Positions 1 to 7,566 are shown, counted from the stretch's first letter. The stretch: 39,540 nt of DNA from Stenotrophomonas maltophilia (GCF_013464915.1 NZ_RAVT01000038.1:79-39618), one strand, 5' to 3'. The notes: generated from the sequence alone by a model not told the origin. A program made the numbers and translations.

Positions 1-10
1 ATCTGACCCC
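1..10. repeat. Right half of a GGGGTC...GACCCC palindrome, cut by the window edge
   Basis: The first ten bases read ATCTGACCCC, identical to the right end of the complete palindrome at 9726-9766. The left half would lie outside the window. This is inferred from similarity alone. Confidence 0.45.
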
Positions 11-37
11 AGATGTATTTCGATATCTGAAAGATTT

Positions 38-86
38 CATCCACGCATGGTGTGGATCTACCGTGTCGACCAAGGTCGACACCTAC
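38..86. repeat. Two adjacent SMAG-type (GTAG-ended) palindromes
   Basis: The first hairpin (38-61) has arms ATCCACGC and GTGTGGAT around ATG and ends in CTAC, the complement of GTAG. The second (62-86) has 9-bp arms GTGTCGACC / GGTCGACAC around AA and again ends in CTAC. Short stem-loops ending in GTAG are the hallmark of the SMAG family described in Stenotrophomonas maltophilia, thought to be spread by a RAYT-type transposase. Assignment rests on pattern recognition. Confidence 0.75.
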
Positions 87-110
87 CAACAGCCGCCGGA
101 ATCTGTCAGA

Positions 111-212
111 GGTGGGGCGGTGTCGGAGTGCGGGGTGTCAGCCGCATGGATGCGGCTGCCAAGCCCCCAGGGACGGGTTTACGGCGTCCCCGCACTCCGA
201 CACCGCCCCGCC
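111..212 (+). repeat. Structured repeat element, copy A (variable long stem around a conserved 52-nt core)
   Basis: Bases 114-135 are the exact reverse complement of 188-209 (22 bp); 111-113 extend the stem against 210-212 with one G-U pair. The enclosed core (136-187) carries an inner hairpin GCCGC-ATGGAT-GCGGC at 141-156, then AAGCCCCCAGGGACGGGTT and TACGGCGT. The same core occurs at 9553-9654 (minus strand) and 9851-9954 with different but still self-complementary arms. CTGTCAGAG (103-111) precedes the stem, and three CTGTTG hexamers (236-253) follow. It lies downstream of cysB in the opposite orientation. Function is unknown to me; it could be a structured RNA or a mobilised palindromic element. 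Confidence 0.85.
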
Positions 213-235
213 ATCCCACGGAATGCCCGCTTCTG

Positions 236-253
236 CTGTTGCTGTTGCTGTTG
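236..253 (+). repeat. CTGTTG hexamer tract (3 units)
   Basis: Three exact tandem CTGTTG units. Similar tracts follow the other two copies of the structured element: CTGTTG x2 on the minus strand at 9500-9511, and CTTTTG x2 at 9963-9974. The tract therefore seems to be part of the element rather than a chance microsatellite. Confidence 0.6.
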
Positions 254-277
254 CCTCGGCTTGAAGCCTCTGCAGGT

Positions 278-294
278 GCAGGGCGCAGCCCTGC
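278..294 (-). terminator. Possible weak terminator after cysB
   Basis: A 7-bp hairpin GCAGGGC-GCA-GCCCTGC begins 10 nt past the cysB stop. No T-run follows on the minus strand, so intrinsic termination is uncertain. Confidence 0.3.
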
Positions 295-304
295 TCGACC
301 CACC

Positions 305-1288
305 TCACACCGTGATGGTCTGGGTCAGCGACTCCCAGGTCGGTGGCAGCGGCCACGCCGCCGCCTGGTTGCCATCCAGCACCCGCCGCAGGTCGCGCGG
401 ATCAATCTGCGGTGCCAGCACGTGCACCAGCTCCAGCGCGTAATCACGCAGCACACGGTCGCGCGGCAGCACCGCCCAGGCAATGCACTCAGTGATCGGG
501 TCCGGTGCCGGCCACGATCTCAGGTCTTCGTCGTTGGAACTGACCGCCATCTCGGCCAGCAGGCCCACGCCCAGCCCGGTGCGCACGTAGGTCTTGATCA
601 GATCGGCATCGAGCGCGGTCAGTGCCAGGTCCGGCACCAGCCCGTTGGCGGCGAAGGCGCGCTGCAGCGACGAGTTCGGCCGGGTCGAGGATTCATAGCT
701 GATCAACGGTTGGCGGGCCAGCGCGGCCAGGTCAGGCGCGCGACCGGCGCGATCCAGGGGATGGCCCTTGGGCACCACCACCAACCGGCGCCAGCGGAAC
801 AGCGGCACCGCGATGCCATCGGTGGGTTCGCCACCTGCGGTACTGATGATCGCGATATCGGCATCACCCTGGTTCAGGCGGTCCAGTGCATCGGCTTCAC
901 CGGCCTGCTGCAGGTGCACGCTCACCTGCGGGTAGGCCTGCTTGATGGCCGCCACCGCCGGCGGCAGCACGAAGCGTGCCTGGGTGTGGGTGGTGGTCAG
1001 GATCAGCTGGCCCTGGCTTTCACGGCGTTGGTTGGCGGCGTAGGTGCGGATGTTGTTGGCCTCGGCCAGTACCGCGCGGGCGCGGGCGATCACCTCGGTG
1101 CCGGCCGGGGTGACCGACTCCAGGCTGCGGCCCTTGCGCACGAACAACAGGAAGCCGAGCTCGTCCTCCAGCTGCTTGAGCTGCTTGGACAGGCCGGGCT
1201 GGGTGGCGTGCACGCGCGAGGCGGCCAGCGTGATGTTCAGCTCGGCGTCGGCGATGGCAACCAGGTAGCGCAGCTGGGTCAGCGTCAT
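305..1288 (-). CDS. cysB: CysB-type LysR family transcriptional regulator
   Basis: A 327-residue LysR regulator, typical in length for CysB/Cbl. The N-terminal winged helix-turn-helix (about residues 1-60) has the family pattern: MTLTQLRYLVAIAD, then HATQPGLSKQLKQLEDELG in the recognition helix. The rest is the effector-binding domain, which in CysB senses N-acetylserine or O-acetylserine and activates sulfate assimilation and cysteine synthesis. Divergent transcription from cysK supports this role. I chose the ATG at 1288 because homologous CysB proteins begin MTLTQLRYL; the frame stays open to a TTG at 1330, which would add 14 residues unlike the family. No clear Shine-Dalgarno sequence precedes the ATG. 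Specific targets are inferred. Confidence 0.88.
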   Translation of the reverse strand: MTLTQLRYLVAIADAELNITLAASRVHATQPGLSKQLKQLEDELGFLLFVRKGRSLESVTPAGTEVIARARAVLAEANNIRTYAANQRRESQGQLILTTTHTQARFVLPPAVAAIKQAYPQVSVHLQQAGEADALDRLNQGDADIAIISTAGGEPTDGIAVPLFRWRRLVVVPKGHPLDRAGRAPDLAALARQPLISYESSTRPNSSLQRAFAANGLVPDLALTALDADLIKTYVRTGLGVGLLAEMAVSSNDEDLRSWPAPDPITECIAWAVLPRDRVLRDYALELVHVLAPQIDPRDLRRVLDGNQAAAWPLPPTWESLTQTITV

Positions 1289-1496
1289 GGGAGGCAGGCG
1301 GCGTGGGGCGGAGGTCCACTCTAGGGTCAATTGCCGTCACCAGCTTATAACCAAAGGTTGTTTAAGAAAGGTATCTGGTCATTTCCGGGCGTCATATGCC
1401 GGCGCTACGGTCAGCCGGCAGCCGCTGGCCTGAACAGCCAGCCCTCCCCCTTCCGCCCGCCGGCGTCCGGCGCGGCCCTGTTTCCGGAGCGCTTCC
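1289..1496. promoter_or_regulatory. Divergent cysB-cysK control region
   Basis: This spacer holds both promoters. An AT-rich block at 1344-1366 contains an interrupted dyad, ATAACC-AAA-GGTTGT (1347-1361), which could be a LysR-type/CysB binding site. I could not assign convincing -35/-10 pairs. The cysK ribosome binding site is GGAG at 1486-1489. Confidence 0.4.
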
Positions 1497-2456
1497 ATGG
1501 CCCTGTACGACTCCATCCTCGATACCGTCGGCAACACCCCCATCGTCAAGCTGCAGCGCCTGGCGCCGCCGCAGATCAGCCTCTACGCCAAGGTCGAGTC
1601 GTTCAACCCGGGCGGCTCGGTCAAGGACCGCCTGGCGTTGGCGATCATCCTCGACGCCGAAGCGCGCGGCGTGCTCAAGCCGGGCGACACGATCGTGGAG
1701 GCCACCTCGGGCAACACCGGCGTGGCGCTGGCGATGGTTGCCGCCGCGCGCGGCTACAAGTTCGTGGCGACCATGGTCGAAACCTTCTCGGTGGAACGCC
1801 GCAAGCTGATGCGCGCGTATGGCGCGAAGGTGATCCTGACCCCGGCCGCCGAACGCGGCAGCGGCATGGTGCGCAAGGCGCGCGAACTGGCCGAGCAGCA
1901 CGGCTGGTTCCTGGCCAGCCAGTTCGCCAACCCGGCCAACCCGGCGTATCACCGCAATACCACCGCCGCGGAGATCCTGCGCGACTTCGCCGGCAGGCGG
2001 CTGGACTACTTCGTCAGCGGCTGGGGCACCGGTGGCACGCTCACCGGCGTGGGCGAAGTACTGAAGGTCGCGCGCCCGCAGACCCGCATCATCGCCACCG
2101 AGCCGGCCGGCGCCGCACTGCTGAAGGGCGATGACTGGAAGCCGCACAAGATCCAGGGCTGGACCCCGGACTTCGTGCCGGACGTGCTCAACCGCGATGT
2201 GGTGGATGAACTGGTGTCGGTTGATGATGACCGTGCCATCGCCACCGCGCGCCGGCTGGCAGCGGAGGAAGGCATCTTCGTCGGCATCTCCGCCGGCGCC
2301 ACCGTGGCCAGCGCACTGGACGTGGCCGCACGCGCCGAACCGGGCTCAGTGATTCTGGCCATGCTGCCGGACACCGGTGAACGCTACTTCTCCACGCCGC
2401 TGTTTGCCGATGTGAATGAAGGCTCCGACGACGAGTGGCTGGCCGGCCTGCCGTGA
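1497..2456 (+). CDS. cysK: Cysteine synthase A (O-acetylserine sulfhydrylase)
   Basis: Pyridoxal-phosphate enzyme (319 aa) that makes cysteine from O-acetylserine and sulfide. Visible motifs: the PLP-binding lysine in SVKDR (Lys43), the substrate loop TSGNTG (71-76), the phosphate-binding GTGGT (178-182) and the late SAGAT motif (266-270). Length and order fit CysK/CysM of fold type II. The ATG at 1497 is preceded by GGAG at 1486-1489 with a 7-nt spacer. It is divergent from cysB, which fits control by that regulator. CysK versus CysM (thiosulfate-using) is hard to settle by eye; the linkage to cysB and overall similarity favour CysK. Two palindromes begin 6 nt after the stop. Confidence 0.92.
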   Translation: MALYDSILDTVGNTPIVKLQRLAPPQISLYAKVESFNPGGSVKDRLALAIILDAEARGVLKPGDTIVEATSGNTGVALAMVAAARGYKFVATMVETFSVERRKLMRAYGAKVILTPAAERGSGMVRKARELAEQHGWFLASQFANPANPAYHRNTTAAEILRDFAGRRLDYFVSGWGTGGTLTGVGEVLKVARPQTRIIATEPAGAALLKGDDWKPHKIQGWTPDFVPDVLNRDVVDELVSVDDDRAIATARRLAAEEGIFVGISAGATVASALDVAARAEPGSVILAMLPDTGERYFSTPLFADVNEGSDDEWLAGLP

Positions 2457-2461
2457 TGCCC

Positions 2462-2501
2462 GGGGTCAGAGCCTTTTCCGTTCGGAAAAGGATCCGACCC
2501 C
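2462..2501. repeat. GGGGTC...GACCCC palindrome (1 of tandem pair after cysK)
   Basis: 18-nt arms with two mismatches around GTTC: left GGGGTCAGAGCCTTTTCC, right GGAAAAGGATCCGACCCC. It begins 6 bases after the cysK stop and could act as a terminator hairpin, although no T-run follows. Related copies lie at 2518, 5817, 5848, 9726 and 27676. Confidence 0.8.
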
Positions 2502-2517
2502 CTCCTGCTGGATGCCC

Positions 2518-2557
2518 GGGGTCGGATCCCTCTTCCGCAGGCAAAGGGCTCTGCCCC
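2518..2557. repeat. GGGGTC...GCCCC palindrome (2 of tandem pair after cysK)
   Basis: A second, more degenerate copy, starting GGGGTCGGATCCCTCTTCC and ending AAAGGGCTCTGCCCC, 16 nt after the first. The rest of the spacer, 2558-2723, shows no gene or clear signal apart from the ribosome binding site of the next gene. Confidence 0.7.
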
Positions 2558-2723
2558 CTTTCTGCTTCAGCCTGCGTGAAGGCGTCGCCCGCCATCGTGC
2601 GTGAAGGCCGTCGGATCGCAGCGCGTGAGACGGTCATGACGCAGTATCGATGCCCTGTCCCCTACCGTGGGAACAGCCGGCGCAGAAGCTGCGCGGATCA
2701 CCTCACAGGCAGGAGACGGACGC

Positions 2724-3323
2724 ATGAAGATCGAAGTTTGGCAGGGCGACATCACGACCCTGGCGGTGGATGCGATCGTCAACGCGGCCAATGAAACACT
2801 GCTCGGTGGCGGCGGTGTCGACGGCGCGATCCATCGCGCAGCCGGCCCCGCATTGCTGACCGAATGCGAACAGCTGCCGGAGCTGCGCCCGGGCGTGCGT
2901 TGCCCGACCGGCGAAGTGCGCGCCACCGGTGCCCATGCGCTGCCGGCACGCCACGTACTGCACACGGTCGGCCCGGTCTGGCACGACGGCCAGCGCGACG
3001 AACCGGCACTGCTGGCCAACTGCTACTGGAAATCGCTGCAGCTTGCCGAGTCGCTGGGCGTACAGTCGATCGCGTTCCCGGCCATCAGTTGCGGCGTGTA
3101 TGGCTATCCGCTGTACCAGGCTGCACAGATCGCGGTGACGGAAACGCTGGCATGGCAGCGCAGCCACGCGCAACCGATGCGCATCGTGCTGGTCGCGTTC
3201 AACACGGCCACTGCCAAGGCCTACCAGCAGGCGCTGGCCACCGCCGGCCAGAGCACGGAAAGCGAGCCACGCAGCACGCTGCTGCCGCCGCTGGGCGATG
3301 CAGGCCTTGCCGCCGCGCATTGA
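2724..3323 (+). CDS. Macrodomain protein, O-acetyl-ADP-ribose deacetylase / ADP-ribosyl hydrolase
   Basis: A 199-residue protein of the MacroD/YmdB class. Hallmarks in order: GDIT (8-11), the catalytic NAAN, the glycine-rich [10 protein letters not shown] loop, then [11 protein letters not shown] lining the phosphate site. The family hydrolyses O-acetyl-ADP-ribose and removes mono-ADP-ribose from proteins, acting in the cytoplasm. The ATG at 2724 is preceded by AGGAGA (2711-2716); an upstream in-frame start at 2667 would add 19 unconserved residues. The final 25 or so residues are a low-complexity tail beyond the domain. It stands alone between repeats and a strong hairpin terminator. Physiological substrate unknown. 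Confidence 0.9.
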   Translation: MKIEVWQGDITTLAVDAIVNAANETLLGGGGVDGAIHRAAGPALLTECEQLPELRPGVRCPTGEVRATGAHALPARHVLHTVGPVWHDGQRDEPALLANCYWKSLQLAESLGVQSIAFPAISCGVYGYPLYQAAQIAVTETLAWQRSHAQPMRIVLVAFNTATAKAYQQALATAGQSTESEPRSTLLPPLGDAGLAAAH

Positions 3324-3343
3324 AACGCGACGCAGCGTGGAAA

Positions 3344-3374
3344 GGAAAAGGCCGGGCATTGCCCGGCCTTTTCC
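3344..3374. terminator. Intrinsic terminator after the macrodomain gene (bidirectional)
   Basis: A perfect 14-bp stem, GGAAAAGGCCGGGC / GCCCGGCCTTTTCC around ATT, 20 nt past the stop codon. The A-rich 5' arm and T-rich 3' arm make it usable on both strands, so it may also end transcription of the convergent lipoprotein gene. Confidence 0.8.
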
Positions 3375-3390
3375 GTTGCACCATTGATGT

Positions 3391-3410
3391 CATCCACGCA
3401 TGGCGTGGAT
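3391..3410. repeat. Degenerate SMAG-type hairpin
   Basis: ATCCACGC-ATG-GCGTGGAT matches the stem-loops at 25447 and 36177, but the terminal CTAC is replaced by CACAC, so this copy has lost the defining end. It is next to the stop of the convergent lipoprotein gene. Confidence 0.65.
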
Positions 3411-3415
3411 CACAC

Positions 3416-4561
3416 TCAACGGCTGGCAGCTTCCACCGCAGCAGCGTCATCGGCCACGGCGGCTGCAGCATCGGCAGCAGCACGGGCCGCGGAGGCGGCA
3501 GCACCGTCAGCGCTGGCACCATCCACCTGCACGCGCACTTCCACCATGCCTGCGCCATTGTTCAGGCCGGACACGTCGACGGTGTAGTGGCCGGCCGGCA
3601 GCGTTTCTTCCAGCCGCGCATTGGTGCCATTGCCACCGTCGTCGTTGGTCAGCTCGACATCGCCGCCGACCACGCGCAGCACGGTATCGACCTGGCTGGA
3701 GATCGCATCCAGGCGCACGTCGGCGGGACGATCCAGGGTCAGCAGGAAGCGGCGACGGCCGTCGTTGTCCAGCATGGTGTACACGCTGCCCGACTTCGGC
3801 AGGGCGGTACCATCGCGTTCGACCAGATTCCCCGGCAGTTCGATGCGGTTGGCCGACAGGGTGAACATGCCATTGACGCCGCTGCCGAGGCCGCGCGCGG
3901 TCAGGGTGTACTTGCCCGGCTTCAGCGACAGGGTCAACCGCGAGTTGGTGCTGTCGTTGCCATCGTCGTTCTCGGCTTCAACGCCCTGGCCCGACAGCTT
4001 CAGCACCGGATCGAAGACATCCGACACCAGGCGGATTTCGTACAGGCCGGCCTTGTCCACCTGCAGGGTGTAGTCCTGCGAGTCACTGGCCAGCATGTCC
4101 ACGATTTCGCCACTGCCCGCCAACGGCTTGCCGTCGTAGGGTTTCAGCTTCTCGGCGCGCAGGCGATACGGACCAAAGGCGGTCGGGCCATCGGCATTGA
4201 CCGCCACCTGGTAGGTGCCGCCGCCATTGGCACGGAACGCCAGCGAAACGTCGCCTTCGCGTTCGTAACCGGTGTTGCTGGTGGAAACAAGGCTGCCGTT
4301 GTTGAACACGGCGATCGAGCCGCTGAGGGCACCGGTGAGCTTCAGGCCGACCAGGTCCTTGTCTTCCAGCTTGATCTGGTAGAGCTGGTGGTGGCTGCCG
4401 TCGTTGAAGTTGATGCCGCTGCGCGAGGTGATCTCGCCGGACACCGGCTTGTCGAAATCGAGCGACGCGGCCTTGCCTGCGTCACCACTGCTGCCGATGC
4501 GGTTGCAACCGCCGGCGACCAGGACCGCGGCAACGGTCAGTGTGAGTGCTGCCAAACGCAT
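3416..4561 (-). CDS. Lipoprotein with repeated PPC-like beta-sandwich domains
   Basis: 381 residues. A lipoprotein signal peptide ends at LVAGGC, predicting lipidation at Cys19. The body contains about three similar beta-rich units carrying acidic turns such as NDDGNDSTNSR and NDDGGNGTNAR, each followed by LPAG or LKPG and a YTL/YTV strand. This is the look of bacterial pre-peptidase C-terminal (PPC) domains. The last 35 residues are almost all Ala and Asp, probably a disordered tail. No catalytic motif is visible, so it is likely a periplasmic binding or structural lipoprotein rather than an enzyme. The ATG at 4561 begins a good signal sequence. It is monocistronic between two hairpin terminators. 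Function unknown. Confidence 0.85.
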   Translation of the reverse strand: MRLAALTLTVAAVLVAGGCNRIGSSGDAGKAASLDFDKPVSGEITSRSGINFNDGSHHQLYQIKLEDKDLVGLKLTGALSGSIAVFNNGSLVSTSNTGYEREGDVSLAFRANGGGTYQVAVNADGPTAFGPYRLRAEKLKPYDGKPLAGSGEIVDMLASDSQDYTLQVDKAGLYEIRLVSDVFDPVLKLSGQGVEAENDDGNDSTNSRLTLSLKPGKYTLTARGLGSGVNGMFTLSANRIELPGNLVERDGTALPKSGSVYTMLDNDGRRRFLLTLDRPADVRLDAISSQVDTVLRVVGGDVELTNDDGGNGTNARLEETLPAGHYTVDVSGLNNGAGMVEVRVQVDGASADGAAASAARAAADAAAAVADDAAAVEAASR

Positions 4562-4640
4562 GTTGTTTCTCCTTGGCCTTCCATGTAGTTCCCGCGTGCC
4601 GGCCGGGCGCGCGGGGCCGGAAACGATACCCGCAAAAGCA

Positions 4641-4663
4641 AACGCCGGCGTGATGCCGGCGTT
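4641..4663 (-). terminator. Intrinsic terminator of fba
   Basis: 9-bp stem AACGCCGGC / GCCGGCGTT with a 5-nt loop, 28 nt past the fba stop. On the minus strand it is followed by a T-rich tract (TTTGCTTTTG), as expected for rho-independent termination. Confidence 0.75.
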
Positions 4664-4690
4664 GCCCTGTTCATCCAGCGATGGGACGGA

Positions 4691-5695
4691 TCAACCGTTC
4701 CACTTGCCCAGCGCGGCCAGGCCATTGTCCTTGGCGCGCTCGTACACGGTCTTCTGGGCAGCGGCGTAGTTGCCCTTCATGTCCTTGGCCCACAGCTTCA
4801 GCGCGGCCTGCTGCATGGCGCGGCCGTAGGAGAAGCTCAGCGGCCACGGCAGGTTGCCCAGCTGGTTCATCGCGTTCAGGTGCTCGGTCGACTGCTCGTC
4901 GCTCTGGCCACCGGACAGGAACACCACGCCCGGCAGGATCGCCGGCACGGTGCTCTTCAGGCACATCACGGTCGACTCGGCCACTTCCTCGACGTCGGCC
5001 TGCTCATCGCAGTTCTTGCCGGAGATGACCATCGAGGCCTTCAGGATGGTGCCTTCCAGCAGCACGTTCTGCTGGTACAGCGCGTCGAACAGCGAACGCA
5101 GGGTGGCTTCGGTGACTTCGTAGCAGGTCTCGATGTCGTGGTCGCCGTCCATGATCACTTCCGGCTCGACCATCGGCACCAGGCCGCATTCCTGGCACAG
5201 GGCGGCATAACGGGCCAGCGCGTGAGCGTTGGACTCGATGCAGGTGCCCGACGGAATGCTCTCGCCGATGTTGATGACCGCACGCCACTTGGCGAAACGC
5301 GCGCCCAGCTTGTAGTACTCCTGCAGGCGCTCGCGCAGGCCGTCCAGGCCTTCGGTGACCAGCTCGCCCGGGCAGCCGGCCAGCGGGTGCGCACCCTTGT
5401 CCACCTTGATGCCCGGAATCATGCCGTGGTCGGCCATGTACTTGGCGAACGGCACGCCGTCCTTGGTCGACTGGCGGATGGTTTCGTCGTACAGGATGGC
5501 GCCGGAAATGTGCTCGTTGAGCTTCGGCGTGGTCAGCAGCAGCTCGCGGTAGGCACGACGGTTCTCCTCGGTGTTCTCGATACCGACGCCGGCGAAACGC
5601 TTGGCGATGGTAGCGGTGGATTCGTCGATCGCGATGATGCCCTTGCCCGGGGCGACCATGGCCTGGGCGGTTTCGGCCAGCTGTTCGATGCTCAT
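4691..5695 (-). CDS. Class I fructose-bisphosphate aldolase
   Basis: A 334-residue Schiff-base aldolase, the eukaryote-like class I type, which splits fructose-1,6-bisphosphate into dihydroxyacetone phosphate and glyceraldehyde-3-phosphate. Conserved features: GKGIIAIDES near residue 18, the substrate-site K and R residues, VEPEV at 176-180, the Schiff-base lysine in ILKAS (Lys219) and FLSGGQS. The frame is open to 5887, but homologues begin MSIEQLAETAQ, and an AGGAAA ribosome binding site precedes the ATG at 5695. It is the last gene of a minus-strand series pgk, pyk, fba, but has its own -10-like element and terminator. There is no zinc-ligand pattern of class II enzymes. Confidence 0.95.
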   Translation of the reverse strand: MSIEQLAETAQAMVAPGKGIIAIDESTATIAKRFAGVGIENTEENRRAYRELLLTTPKLNEHISGAILYDETIRQSTKDGVPFAKYMADHGMIPGIKVDKGAHPLAGCPGELVTEGLDGLRERLQEYYKLGARFAKWRAVINIGESIPSGTCIESNAHALARYAALCQECGLVPMVEPEVIMDGDHDIETCYEVTEATLRSLFDALYQQNVLLEGTILKASMVISGKNCDEQADVEEVAESTVMCLKSTVPAILPGVVFLSGGQSDEQSTEHLNAMNQLGNLPWPLSFSYGRAMQQAALKLWAKDMKGNYAAAQKTVYERAKDNGLAALGKWNG

Positions 5696-5727
5696 GTATT
5701 TCCTGTGGCGGGTGCGGGAAAAACGTA

Positions 5728-5733
5728 AGTATA
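5728..5733 (-). promoter_or_regulatory. Putative -10 element of fba
   Basis: TATACT on the minus strand, 33 nt upstream of the fba ATG. No good -35 hexamer is found 17 nt upstream, so the promoter may rely on an activator or be weak. Confidence 0.4.
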
Positions 5734-5816
5734 GCCCCGCTGCCCGTTGCCCCGGTGTCGAGGTCAGGATGGAAACGATTCCAAGTCTGCACAGGACAAA
5801 GAATGTCCTGCCGTTG

Positions 5817-5847
5817 GGGGTCAGAGCCCCTGCGGGGATCTGACCCC
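5817..5847. repeat. GGGGTC...GACCCC palindrome between pyk and fba (1 of 2)
   Basis: Arms GGGGTCAGAGCCCC and GGGGATCTGACCCC around TGC, with one mismatch. It directly abuts the next copy at 5848. Both lie between the pyk stop (5891) and the fba promoter, where they may separate the two transcripts. Confidence 0.8.
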
Positions 5848-5877
5848 GGGGTCGGATCCGCAACGCGGCTCCGGCCC
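5848..5877. repeat. GGGGTC-type palindrome between pyk and fba (2 of 2)
   Basis: Shorter and more degenerate copy: left arm GGGGTCGGATCCGC, right arm GCGGCTCCGGCCC, loop AAC. Possible terminator for pyk, whose stop is 14 nt away on the minus strand. Confidence 0.6.
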
Positions 5878-5890
5878 GGGCCAACAATAC

Positions 5891-7357
5891 TTACAGGTCG
5901 CCCAGGCCGATGGCGCGGCCGTCGTCGCCCACTTCCAGCAGGCGCAGGGTGTTGGTCGCGCCCAGGGTTTCCATGTGCTCGCCGCTGGTGAACACGACGC
6001 GGTCGCCGGCCTGCAGCAGTTCGGCTTCGACCAGCAGGCGGATGCTGCCACGCGCGGCTTCGCGCGGGGTCAGGCCACGGCTGTCGAAATTGATCGGATA
6101 GACATCGCGCATCAGCGCCATCTGCCGGCGTGCGCCGTCGTGGCGGGTCACCGCGAACACCGGCGCCTTGGCGCGGAAACGCGACAGGTAACGCGCAGTG
6201 CCACCGGATTCGGTCATCGCCACGATCGCGCGCACGCCCACGTGCTGGGACAGGAACATGGTGGCCATGGCAATGGCCTGGTCGGCACGTTCCAGGTTGC
6301 GCGGCGAAGCGTTGAAGTCGGTCTCGGTCTGGAACTGGCGCTCGGCCCCCAGGCAGATGCGTGCCATCGCTTCGACGGCCTTGACCGGCCAGGCACCGGC
6401 CGCGGTCTCGGCCGACAGCATCACCGCATCGGTACCATCGATGACCGAGTTGGCCACGTCCAGCACTTCGGCACGGGTCGGGATCGGGCTTTCCACCATC
6501 GACTGCAGCATCTGCGTGGCGGTGATCACCACCTTGTTCTGCGCCAGCGAGGCCTTGATGATCTTCTTCTGCAGGCCCGGCAGTTCGGCATCGCCGATTT
6601 CCACGCCGAGGTCGCCACGGGCCACCATCACCACGTCGCTGGCCTCGACGATTTCTTCCAGGTTCTCGATGGCCTCGGTGCGCTCGATCTTCGACACCAG
6701 CGCAGCATCACAGCCATGCGAGCGGGCGATGTCACGCGCATCGTTCATGTCCTGCGCGTTGCGGCAGAACGACACGGCGATGAAGTCGACGCCGATCTTG
6801 GCGACGATGCCGATCAGCTCCTTGTCACGCTCGGTCAGCGCGCCCAGCGACAGGCCGCCGCCCTGCTTGTTCAGGCCCTTGCGGTCGGACAGCACGCCGT
6901 CGTTGAGCACGGTGTTGATGATGCGTTCGCCCTGCACCTCGACCACCTGCAGCTGCATCAGGCCATCGTCGAGCAGCAGCACATCACCCGGGCCGACGTC
7001 CTGCGGCAGGCCGAGGTAGCTGACACCCACCTGGGTGGCATCACCGGGGCCGGCGTTGGTGCTGGCGATCAGGTCGAAGCGGTTGCCCGCCTTCAGTTGC
7101 ACCTTGCCTTCAGCGAAGCGCTCGATGCGGATCTTCGGGCCCGGCAGGTCGGCCAGGATGCCCACTTCCACGCCCACGCGGGCGGCGGCGGCACGCACTT
7201 CGGCGGCGCGCTTGGCCTGGCCGGAGGGGTCGCCATGGCTGAAGTTCAGGCGCACCACGTTGACGCCGGCGCGGAACAGATCCTCCAGCACGCCCGGCGG
7301 ATCAGTGGCCGGGCCGAGGGTGGCAAGGATCTTGGTGCGACGCTGACGCTCGAACAT
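5891..7357 (-). CDS. pyk: Pyruvate kinase
   Basis: 488 residues, the normal bacterial length. It converts phosphoenolpyruvate and ADP to pyruvate and ATP. Visible motifs: RRTKILATLGPA at the N-terminus, the SHGD loop, the active-site MVARGDLGVEIG, the helix QMLQSMVESPIPTRAE, and GTDAVMLSAETA. The C-terminal allosteric domain (about residues 350-488) is present. The ATG at 7357 follows a GGGAGAGG ribosome binding site. It sits between the pgk-HAD pair and fba on the same strand, but spacers with repeats on both sides suggest separate transcripts. PykA versus PykF type cannot be settled by eye. Confidence 0.95.
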   Translation of the reverse strand: MFERQRRTKILATLGPATDPPGVLEDLFRAGVNVVRLNFSHGDPSGQAKRAAEVRAAAARVGVEVGILADLPGPKIRIERFAEGKVQLKAGNRFDLIASTNAGPGDATQVGVSYLGLPQDVGPGDVLLLDDGLMQLQVVEVQGERIINTVLNDGVLSDRKGLNKQGGGLSLGALTERDKELIGIVAKIGVDFIAVSFCRNAQDMNDARDIARSHGCDAALVSKIERTEAIENLEEIVEASDVVMVARGDLGVEIGDAELPGLQKKIIKASLAQNKVVITATQMLQSMVESPIPTRAEVLDVANSVIDGTDAVMLSAETAAGAWPVKAVEAMARICLGAERQFQTETDFNASPRNLERADQAIAMATMFLSQHVGVRAIVAMTESGGTARYLSRFRAKAPVFAVTRHDGARRQMALMRDVYPINFDSRGLTPREAARGSIRLLVEAELLQAGDRVVFTSGEHMETLGATNTLRLLEVGDDGRAIGLGDL

Positions 7358-7497
7358 GGTGAATGGGCCTCTCCCGATAAAGAACGGAAATTAGCACATC
7401 CTTCACGCCGCATGTATACGGTTACAGCCTTGTGCTGCCTGACTCCGCGGGTCATGGAACGGACATGGTCCGGACATACGCTGGCGCAGGGCATTCC

Positions 7498-7560
7498 GTA
7501 GAGCCGAGCCCATGTTCGGCTGGCACATGCCGAAGCAGCCGAGCATGGCCTCGGCTCTAC
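7498..7560. repeat. Inverted pair of SMAG palindromes (GTAG...CTAC)
   Basis: Begins GTAGAGCCGAGC and ends GCCTCGGCTCTAC, so two SMAG hairpins face each other across a short GC-rich linker. This dimer form is common for REP-like elements. It lies just upstream of pyk and downstream of the HAD gene. The remainder of 7358-7497 holds the pyk leader; I see no other gene. Confidence 0.8.
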
Positions 7561-7566
7561 AGGAGC

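Noticed and set aside
111..212. Structured element as a retron msr-msd
   Set aside because: No reverse transcriptase gene lies near any of the three copies, and a multicopy intergenic pattern is not retron-like.
236..253. Tandem hexamers as a CRISPR-like or VNTR locus
   Set aside because: Only three 6-nt units with no spacers; better explained as the tail of the structured element.
47..1324. 425-codon plus-strand frame across copy A and the antisense of cysB
   Set aside because: It reads through SMAG and the structured element, then opposes cysB; no domain is visible.
1497..2456. cysM instead of cysK
   Set aside because: Cannot be excluded by eye, but linkage to cysB and overall motif context favour CysK.
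5747..7501. 584-codon plus-strand frame opposite pyk
   Set aside because: Shadow of pyruvate kinase, which has all catalytic motifs on the other strand.
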